A stretch of 64,000 nt of DNA from Pyrrhosoma nymphula (lineage: Eukaryota; Arthropoda; Insecta; Odonata; Coenagrionidae). Under the pieces are notes generated by a model. The model worked only from the letters and a program-made list of their open reading frames with translations, had not been told where the DNA came from and did no database searches. A program made the position numbers and the translations under genes. This document shows positions 56,625 through 64,000 of the stretch, piece after piece (the first letter of the stretch is position 1; every line of letters starts with the position of its first letter). Location: the NCBI GenBank assembly GCA_963573305.1, contig OY754333.1, positions 16,799,013-16,863,012 on the forward strand, written 5' to 3'.

Positions 56625-57580
56625 ATTTGCAGGCATATATTCCATGATAAACCGGCTAATATCCATCCCCCTTTCGGATTCCTCCTATCAAGAGGAACTC
56701 CAAACAATAAAAACGATCGCCGAAAGTAATGGCTATAACTGTTCTCTTGTGCAAAAACTCCTAGACAAGCAATTACAACGGAAAACAATTTCTCTTTTGT
56801 CAACCCTCGACAGAATAACCCCAGACAAACCCAATAAATGGTGCAAACTCCCATTTTTAGGGGCATTAACTCACAAAATAACAAGACACATCCAGGACAA
56901 CAGTTTAAGAATTGGGTACTATAGCCCAGTGACTTTATAAAAACTCTTCTTCAACTCCAAGGACAAGATGGACATCCTGGAAAAGTGTGGTGTGTACTCA
57001 CTAGAGTGTGAAGGATGTAACGGTGTTTACGTGGGTCAAACAGGTCGCAAATTTGCTACCAGAGCAAAAGAACATAAGAACTAAATATTTTATAATGACC
57101 CAAAATCAGGTTTGGCCAAGCATATAATTGAAACTGGTCACCAATTTAATTTTAAACCTAAGGTTTTACATGTTAACGACAAAGGCTCTAAGCTGGATTT
57201 TTTAGAGAATTTCGAAATATGTATTAGACAAGGTGTCCATGATGTTACCCTTTTAAATGACTGTTCTATTTTTAAATTTTCTCCGTTCACCTCGGTGTCA
57301 TACCCAAAGTCCCTTCCCTCACCTTGACGTTTGTTTCCTTGCAATACCCTCACCCTTCTCCCTACCCTCCACCCCCAGTTTTCTCCCCCCCTTTCTACTT
57401 AAACCCTCTCCCCCCCCTTTTTGAAAATTGGGTATATATTTGGCGCACTCCCCAAAACTTTGAGAATTGTACCCTTGATAATGACGCTGTAGCGTTGAAA
57501 CCGGTTGGGTTAATAAATCTTTGTGGAATACTACTAAGTGTTTTAAATTCTCCCACGATATGTTGTTCCACCAAGTTGAG
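56625..57580 (+). mobile_element. Penelope-like element, 3' part
   Basis: The frame at 56512-56940 encodes the RT thumb/linker of Penelope-like elements: 'HKFAGIYSMINRLISIPLS', 'AESNGYNCSLVQKLLDKQ'. After one stop, 'ILEKCGVYSLECEGCNGVYV' and 'GQTGRKFATRAKEH' give a GIY-YIG endonuclease with its zinc-like CxxC insertion, followed by 'SGLAKHIIETGHQF' and a typical tail. The 3' flank has 'gataatgacgctgtagcgtt' and 'gaaaccggttggg', a motif common after PLE coding. At least two stops inactivate it. Confidence 0.85.
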
Positions 57581-57839
57581 CCGTTAACAGTTGAAATATC
57601 CAGGCATGGAGTTAATAAATCGATGGTTACCAATGACAATAAAGGTGAATGCAATTCCATAAAAGGATAACTTATCAGTAGGAAAAAAAATTATGACCCT
57701 CGAATTGCTAGAATTATTACAAAAAAATGACCATTGTTTTAGCATCAGAAATCAACATTTGAAGAGAGCGCCGCTCGGCTAGTGAGAGCTACGGCCCTAA
57801 CCTGTTCCTGTGACGGCAGAAAAACGAACTACTAGCGGC

Positions 57840-57960
57840 TGGTGAGAATATTCGGGCATGAGAAGAAAGGGACGAAATTTTCGGACTTGCCCGAGTATAC
57901 TCAGGTGTGTCTGAATTTGCGCGTCTTCGGTGCCCGAGTATACTCGGTTGCGTCAGGGAA
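57840..57960. repeat. Short repeat unit with gcccgagtatactc motifs
   Basis: The 14-mer gcccgagtatactc occurs twice about 43 bp apart, near 57889 and 57932, within GC-richer DNA ending gcgtcagggaagcggttaaa. It may be part of a small MITE. Boundaries are not clear, and the surroundings up to 58500 have no gene. Confidence 0.4.
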
Positions 57961-59171
57961 GCGGTTAAAGACGCCGTAACCAAGTTTCTGGGCAAATAAG
58001 AAGAGTCCAAACTTCAAATCAATCGTCGAAAACATGCTGCAGGAATACAAAGATTTAAGCTGTTCCATGAGCTTGAAGGTTCATTTCCTAAAGTCACATT
58101 TGGACTATTTTCCTGAAACTTGGGTGCCATTAGCGAAGAGATGGGTGAGAGTTTCATCAGAACATCAAAGAAATGGAAAGGAGGTATCAAGGAAAATGGA
58201 CCACTAAGATGATGACTGACTATTGCTGGAGTTTACACTGAGATAAACCCCATACAGAACATAAAAGAAAAAGGGCAAAGCAGAGCATGAACGGTCCAAA
58301 TAAACTTCGACACATGGAATAAAATTGTAAGTATTTTACATACTTCATCATAAAGGGTGGGTGAAGAGGGGGAGTGATTTCCAAAGGCATTACGTGTCTC
58401 ATAAAGATCAATTAAATAAGTAAAAATAAATTAATTTAAAAATGCACTAATAAAGAAATTTAGGCTAATTGTGTGGCAATTTGATTAGAAATTAAGGAAT
58501 CAATGAGATCCCCCCCTGACCTCCTCTTCAGACCTCTCAACTGTTTAGCTATAAGAATGCATACATAAGCCAAAAAATGAATAAATTATTACAAGAAAAA
58601 ACGTTTGAAGTACATTTTGAAGTCTCAAATTTTCGCAATTTTTCGACTTTTTACAAATTTTTAAATTTGCGATTGTGAAAAATCCAGACGTGATGGAAAA
58701 AAATGAAGGTAATTTTCGGATTCAGCGCTAAAAAATACATGGGAATCAGTTGTCAAAAGTTAAAAAACATGTCACAACCCAAAATTTGCAGGCTTTTTTT
58801 ATTAGCATTCAAAGCGATGAAACCAATTTTTTGGCAGCAAAAACTGACTTTTCTTCAATCAAAGCACAAAAAAAAATATTTAACTATGATTTAAAAATTA
58901 AAAAAAACACAGGATGTAAAAATAAGTAGCCTTTCATATGCAGTTTATTTAACTGCATTCAGTTCACCGATTATCAAGATATAATTTCATTAACCTCGAC
59001 ATTTCAACTTTTTGCATGGACTACCAGTCTCAAATGACTTCAGTTGTCAATCACTTCCCCTTTTCAAACAACATTCACAACAAAAAAATTAATCCCTTAC
59101 TGGGTCCAAGCAAGTGCATTTTACATGTTTTTGACACATACTAATGCAGATTGTAGGCTTTCGCAGTGATG

Positions 59172-59362
59172 TCTTCTATAATGACTTTTGGGTTCTGCTG
59201 TCTTTGGTTTTAACTCGAGCTTTCGACAACCAGAGCATACAGCATCTTCAGGAATAATGGCATCCTCAGTTTATTCCTGAAGATACTGCCTACAAGGATA
59301 GCAAAAGCTCGAGTTCATAAACCAAAGATGAAGCACAACCCGAAAGCTATCATAAAAGGTTA
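59172..59362. repeat. Foldback of ~85-bp arms next to a KLHL18 exon
   Basis: Sequence at about 59172-59257 is repeated in reverse complement at about 59270-59360, meeting at ggaataa / ttattcc with a 12-nt loop. The shared blocks are 'tctttggtttt', 'aactcgagctttt' and 'catcttcaggaataa'. The 'cctgaagat..gctcgagtt' part is reminiscent of Penelope-like 3' tails. The structure ends about 47 bp from the donor of the exon at 59409-59631, inside the intron. Confidence 0.7.
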
Positions 59363-59408
59363 ATGCACCAAGGGAAGGAAGGTCTAATGCATCTAATGAA
59401 CTATTAAC

Positions 59409-59631
59409 CTTCGCTTGCAATGCATTGGAGGAACTCGTTTCCATCTGGACTCAACGGGGTTGAAGGCTTCGACTGTCGACAGTCTCACAGACCCATTATA
59501 GCCTCCAAAGGCATACAGCTGGCCACGCATGACCCCAACGCCTACTCTGCTCCTAAGCATTCTCATAGGAACGCTCATGGACCAGCGGCCAAGAGTTGGG
59601 TCATACGATTCAACTGTGCTGAGTGAATCAC
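59409..59631 (-). CDS. KLHL18: KLHL18 exon, first Kelch repeats in the window
   Basis: The acceptor is tttgcag, the donor gttaat. Two bases complete a codon from an upstream exon not seen here. It then encodes 'DSLSTVESYDPTLGRWSMSV', 'MLRSRVGVGVMRGQLYAFGG', 'YNGSVRLSTVEAFNPVESRW' and 'KRVPPMHCKR'. Human KLHL18 has the same order (RSRVGVAVxxGLLYAIGGYDG ... LSTVEAYNP). The GGYNG motif and the tryptophan spacing are intact. It leaves two bases that complete Ser with the next exon ('CKRSAVGAASL'). Confidence 0.9.
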
Positions 59632-59828
59632 CTGCAAAGTGGTATCAGAACAGAGGCATTAGGATGGAAACTGACTATCAAAATAGCAGTCACATTTCCA
59701 CTAAAGTATTGACACACTATGAAGGCAGCTGACGAACTACCATATACCTTTGAATACAAGTTGATTTGAGTACACGTTGATATGAAAAAATGCTTAATCT
59801 CCAAGGCAACATTTAAAAAAGCAAGCCA

Positions 59829-59990
59829 TTAACACATTCAATACGGGCCCGATTTTCATGAAAGTCGTCAAAATTGGCTCGAAAAAAGTGAAAGTACTTC
59901 GGAAGGGAACGACCACGTCAATTGACGTGCTCCACCAGTCGGAGTAGCCAGGAGCACGTCTATTGATGTGCTCCACATTGAATGTATTAA
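59829..59990. mobile_element. piggyBac-type MITE (TTAA-flanked)
   Basis: TTAA at 59829-59832 and 59987-59990 borders inverted ends cacattcaat / attgaatgta. The interior has two palindromic pieces, cacgtcaattgacgtg and gcacgtctattgatgtgc. TTAA targets and the CACATTCAAT terminus fit piggyBac-derived MITEs. The element is 162 bp with its TTAA sites and non-coding. Confidence 0.65.
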
Positions 59991-61923
59991 TGGCACAAGG
60001 ATGAATATGGAAACAGTGACAAACATCCAAAAAAAAAAGATACAAAAACTTCCCATATATTATCAATAAGGTCTTTAGCTGCAACATAATCAGCCGTCTA
60101 AAGCATTCTAAAATATGGTTGTCAGCATTATTTCGAATGAGGTAGTTATGTCACTGACATATTTTGTCATATGACTCTTAAGTTATCGACAATGACAGCA
60201 GGTAAAAAAATACAGTGAATTAATCAGTATACACAAGGATTTATGGCTCCCGTGTTGCCGGTAACCAATCAGAAAACCCTAGTGCTTTCAAGTTGCTTAT
60301 GCAATATTTGTGGAATACAGTTAGCATTGTGGAATGGGTTAACACCCCAAAGCGGAAATACGAAGTGTATTTGGCAGTGACGAGTTCTAATACATATATA
60401 ACTTAGAACATCAATATAACATGTTCATCAACTAATATTCTCCATGGCTGATGCAAAATAGAAATATTGGTTTTATGCAGCCAATATGCATAAATCTAGA
60501 CCTTGAAAAGTCACCTTACGTAGTGACTTGGCTTTCACCTGATGGTAGGTTTTCATCTGCTGAAAAGCAGAAGAAATTTCTAGTCTTATACTTGAATATA
60601 CTTGAGGAGTCTGGAAACATTTGAGTCATGTATTTCTATTCCCATGAATTACGTGAAAACAGATAACACTGATCTACAGGCAAAAAGTTTCGGAAACCAA
60701 AATAGTCATATATTACTAATCCGAGGGTGATGAACAAGAATCTGACGATAGAATTTTCAATTTGGCTCTAGTTTTCAAAATTTCAAAAATAAAGATTCTC
60801 TATCTACATAAAATATTGTGCTTTTATTTTACTTGATTATTTATATATTTATAATAGTTAAAACCCTTTATTTCCACCTTCCTAGGGGCCTTAGAAAAAA
60901 GTGTACATAGTGGGAAAGTGCAAATAGTGGGAAAAGGAGAATATTCAGTGTAGAGATTGGGAATTTTTAACATTTCACAAGATCAATGGAGGTTCCAATA
61001 TAAGAATCTACTTGTTCTAATTAAAAAATTTTTACTTCAACTGAAAATGCCCTTTCTCAATCTTGTTTTTCCTTCGGCAAGAAAGACAAAACATACTCGT
61101 AAAGTAATTGAGAAAAATTGAACAACACATGATAACCTGAGCTACCTTGCTGTTCAACTAGTGGAAACAGCTATCTTCACACTTCAAGCCAACTTAAACA
61201 TTTTGTAAAAAAGTATTTTCGTTTCAATGTGGCTTACAATTAGAAGCTATAAAGCAAATATCAACAGGTTTTTCTCATGAAGTACTCACGATTTCTAGAG
61301 TAAAATTTTTACTCTAGAATTTTTCATGTTTCATCATAACTAGGTGAGAAGTCATTTTTATTCTTCATGATTTCAACTTCTGCACAGAATGAATACCTCA
61401 CGCAGCTTCTTACATTGCATAAATTACATAGCAAACTCCTAGTCCTAAAATATATTCATTTCATAGTACTAACCATACTTATGGTACAAATCTTTTTCAG
61501 AAAGATTGTGAAACACTCTCCTAGCAACGTCCCATTTTTAAAGCTGGCGTGCCTGTTACAGACCATTATGCTCGCCCCTTTTTTGTGTGTTTGACTAAAT
61601 AACTCACAAATTTTATTTTTTTTCATGAAAGATAAAGGTTTGATCTGCAGTAAAATATATTTAAACCTAAAATGAGCTGTCAAACATTACTTTTTTTTTT
61701 TAGCAGCATAGGTTGCAAAAATTTCACCTTTCTGTTTTTGTTACTCCATTGTGCCGTGGTTGTGCACCATAAATGAAAGCTTATGTAATCTACATACAGT
61801 CCTCTGTCTTGAATGATTGACAAAATTAAGCCTCACCCTTTCTAAGAATAAATTAAGGAGTTATTAGGTCATAAACATGGATAAAAATTTAAAAAATATG
61901 AAAAATTAAAGTCATCTAAGAGT
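59991..61923. other. No recognisable gene; one short palindrome
   Basis: Probably intron of KLHL18, on the 5' side of its exon at 59409. At 61293-61319, ttctagagtaaaa and ttttactctagaa form a 13-bp-stem palindrome with a 1-nt centre. Nothing else is supported. Confidence 0.5.
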
Positions 61924-62571
61924 TCAGAATAGACGTCTATGTATCCAATAGTCAGAAGAAAACTCATATTGTTGACTTTCTATTATGAAAACACCACTAT
62001 ATTTCAATCTGACAATTAAGTCAACATTTCTTGGAGTTACAATTAGGAGCTGCGGAGTGTCATTTTGCACTAACGTATGACATTGGAAGTATAAATACTT
62101 TGACATTTCATAATTATTCACGGCCAATTTTTTGCAAAGTCTTACATATGATATCCTTCCTTCGTGCAAGAAATCGGGAGAATCGTCGATGTTTGAGCCA
62201 CGGCCTTGGTTGAGTTTGCGTGGAGAGTTGAAGTAGTTCAAATTTCCATCACTAGTAGTGCAGTGTACTACCCTGCCACATTCAAATTCATCCCTAAAAC
62301 AGTTCACATTACCTCTACCGGATAACCACTTGTATTTTTGAGCATATTTTCGTGAAAAGAAGTCAAAGAGTGTTTTATAAATAACCTTATGCATGAGTAA
62401 CTGCCTTAGAAAGTGAAATATTTTGTTTTTCATCTGGCACAGTGATGTGGGAAAAATGAATATGAAATCATGTAGATACGGGGTTCTACATACGCAGGAA
62501 AGATAGGAAATGTAATGGAATGTGATGAAAATGACATAAATTGTGGGAATAGGTATATTCTGATAGTGCAA
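61924..62571 (-). other. Unassigned 215-codon open frame
   Basis: This is the longest uninterrupted frame in the window (215 codons) and lies in AT-rich DNA. Its N-terminal third is hydrophobic and looks like non-coding translation. The part from about residue 60 is more protein-like in composition ('YKWLSGRGNVNCFRDEFE', 'SDGNLNYFNSPRKLNQGRGS'). I recognise no domain, no Kelch motif and no convincing start context. It may be an unfamiliar transposon-derived frame or chance. Confidence 0.3.
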
Positions 62572-62828
62572 ATATGGTGTTTTATTGTAGGTGACAATTT
62601 GCTTTTCTTTCTGCTCCTATACATGAGTCATTGCGTCAGTCAAGGAAATCTCCTACCAGCGTCCTCTACCCTGAGCAGCAGCCACCACATGTCAATACTA
62701 ATCAGAGATAGCATTGTTCTGTACTAGTGGCATCAGCTCCCTTAGTGAAATCCAACATTATAGACGTGTGAAGGATTTACTCCTATTGTTCTCTTCAGTT
62801 ATTATTAAGTGAGTGTATTTTGGACACA

Positions 62829-63700
62829 ATGCCTTGTGTGAATAATTTCGACAATATTTGTAAAATGTGTTGAAAATTCAAATTTGTTCGCTTTGCAAAA
62901 GCAAAATATCACTCCACTTTTAAGTACTGCCTACAAACTATATTTTGTTAGTAAGCATGCCGATCAGGATAAAGAATGGGCCCCACACATATGTAGTTCC
63001 AATTCCTTGTCAGTGGCTGTAAGGAAAGAAGTGCTCCATGAAATTTGGTGTTTTCATGCTCTGGAGGGAGCCTACAGACCAGGTAAATAATTTCTATTTT
63101 TGCTTGGCACCTCCAATAAGTAAAGGTAACTCAAAGAAGAATAAATGGAGGATAAATTATCCTGATACTGAATCTGCCTGTTCCTCGTAGTGAAGATATC
63201 CAAATCGGCCACCAGAATCATATTCACTTGACACCACAGAAGAAGAATATGCAATTGAAGTTCACAATGATGTAGAGCCAGCAACATCCACAAATCCAGA
63301 TTTCATTCCGGCAACAAATGAACGAAAACCAAATATAATAACTGAGTGAACTTAATGACTTGGTACTTGACCTTGAACTGCTGAAAAATAAATCTGAGCA
63401 ACTGGGATCCAGGTAACAGCAATGAAATCTCCTGCAAGGCAACATCATTTCAGTAGGTGTGTTGTTATCATTATCGACATTTGCATTCATTCTTCAAAAT
63501 GGATAGCAATCTTGTCTTCTGAAACGGTGTAAATGGGCTTATGACAGCCATTAATATCAACTACAAACCTAATGAATAGAGACTCTTCAATGACTCTTAC
63601 AAGATGAGTCTGAAAGCAGTTTTGTTACATGAGAGCAATAAATTTAACTTCTCATCCTATGGGACATGCAAAACAAATGAAAGAATGCCATGAAAACATT
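62829..63700 (+). pseudogene. Broken copy of a widespread arthropod repeat gene
   Basis: Pieces in several frames follow the order of an uncharacterised protein I know from many arthropod genomes: a cysteine start 'CVNNFDNICKMC', 'YKLYFVSKHADQDKEWAPHI' (usual form YELYFGCKVGDQDKxWAPHxC), 'SELNDLVLDLELLKNKSEQL' near 63345, and 'YKMSLKAVLLHESNK' near 63598 (usual form DSSKxSLKAVLLHNGN). Stops and frame changes occur between all of them. The intact protein's function is not known to me; its copy number suggests a link to mobile DNA. Confidence 0.6.
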
Positions 63701-64000
63701 ATGCACAGGGTGGCTACTGATATCCAATTTTTAAATTCCCTGACTTTTCCCTGATGGATTAACCTATTTCCCTGACCGATCGCCAAAAGGTCACCTATTA
63801 TTGGAATATTTTATTTCTGCTGAATTAAATTTTCGTCAAAACTCAGAAAATATTAAAAGCTGAAATCAATACATTAAAATCTACATGTACATCCTAAAGA
63901 AAAAAATATATATTAAATCTTCATAAGTTAAACTCTCATCCAAATTATAGTCGCGTCTTGGTAGTTCTGGGAAGCTGAGAATTAGTGAAAAGGCATCGGA
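63700..64000. repeat. Start of a dispersed repeat (cagggtggctactga / ccctgactttt)
   Basis: acagggtggctactgat followed by aattccctgacttttccctg is a combination I recognise as common dispersed repeat sequence in arthropod genomes. It continues to the window edge, so its far end and class cannot be determined. Related 'ttttccaggttttccaggcc' wording occurs near 39935. Confidence 0.4.

Larger units (their letters stand above)
56330..58800. repeat. Long inverted repeat enclosing a Penelope-like element
   Basis: About 280 bp at 56330-56623 recur in reverse complement, with moderate divergence, at about 58517-58800. Shared blocks include 'ttagctataagaatgc / gcaatcttatagctaa', 'cagttgag..ctgaagaggagg' and 'ttttcggattcagcgctaaa'. 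The Penelope-like coding starts immediately inside the left arm, so the repeats may be the element's own inverted terminal structures or an older host element. Confidence 0.6.
36883..59631 (-). other. KLHL18: KLHL18-like gene, 3' part (four exons)
   Basis: Four minus-strand exons join with canonical GT/AG sites and matching phases to give about 329 residues ending at a TAA stop. The assignment rests on Kelch repeats (GGYDG/GGHDG with following aromatic and tryptophan positions) in the order known for KLHL18, and on the C-terminal 'HEGGVGVG' ending of vertebrate KLHL18. KLHL18 is a substrate adaptor of CUL3 ubiquitin ligase. The BTB and BACK domains that bind CUL3 must lie in upstream exons, which I do not find up to 64000. 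The introns are about 6.1, 7.8 and 7.8 kb and filled with transposons. Confidence 0.88.

Noticed and set aside
59632..64000. Upstream KLHL18 exons (BTB/BACK) within the window
   Set aside because: I looked on the minus strand for Kelch, BACK or BTB motifs with splice sites and found none; the 215-codon frame at 61924-62571 does not fit.

Overview
The window looks like nuclear DNA of an arthropod, most likely an insect with a large, repeat-rich genome. It is AT-rich, has kilobase-scale introns, and is packed with degenerate eukaryotic transposons: P/THAP, Tigger/pogo, Helitron, Penelope-like, non-LTR retrotransposons, hAT and piggyBac MITEs. There are no bacterial operons, rRNA genes or CRISPR arrays. 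A short dispersed repeat carrying 'gtagatgtagat' and 'gtgtggcggagggt' motifs reminds me of repeats in polyneopteran insects, but I cannot name the species.

The one host gene I can support is on the minus strand: the 3' part of a KLHL18-like gene (BTB-Kelch adaptor of a cullin-3 ubiquitin ligase). Four exons (59409-59631, 52904-53291, 44919-45088, 36883-37093) have canonical splice sites and compatible phases. Together they encode about 329 residues of the Kelch propeller down to the stop codon; the BTB/BACK exons lie upstream, probably beyond 64000. Its three visible introns (about 6-8 kb each) hold two pogo/Tigger-type elements, a P-type transposon, two Penelope-like element remnants and several long foldback elements.

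Region by region. 1-8.9 kb: no gene; three TIR elements and low-complexity DNA. 8.9-15.4 kb: a minus-strand Helitron relic (tandem charged repeats, zinc finger, N domain, Rep, helicase motif I), broken by two hAT-like insertions, a non-LTR retrotransposon and a short SINE-like piece. 16.4-22.7 kb: a plus-strand non-LTR retrotransposon relic (ORF1, then endonuclease and reverse transcriptase) split by a 944-bp TIR element. 22.7-26.7 kb: a perfect palindrome, a small MITE, a diverged tandem repeat, a hAT relic and an inverted pair of tRNA-like sequences. 27.6-32.2 kb: a transposon with about 1-kb, nearly identical inverted arms around a three-exon gene for a protein found repeatedly in invertebrate genomes but which I cannot place in a transposase superfamily. 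36.9-59.6 kb: KLHL18 and its transposon-filled introns. 60-64 kb: an unassigned 215-codon ORF and a broken copy of a widespread arthropod repeat gene.

The strongest leads are: (1) the large-arm transposon with its unclassified protein; (2) a foldback family with TTA/TCA target duplications whose arms carry tRNA-like modules, one copy sitting inside the P-type transposase so that removing it restores frame; (3) a 120-bp Helitron piece lodged in the reverse transcriptase of the neighbouring retrotransposon; (4) an approximately 56-61-residue acidic/arginine-rich insertion inside a Kelch blade of KLHL18. All family calls come from motif recognition by eye, with no database search.
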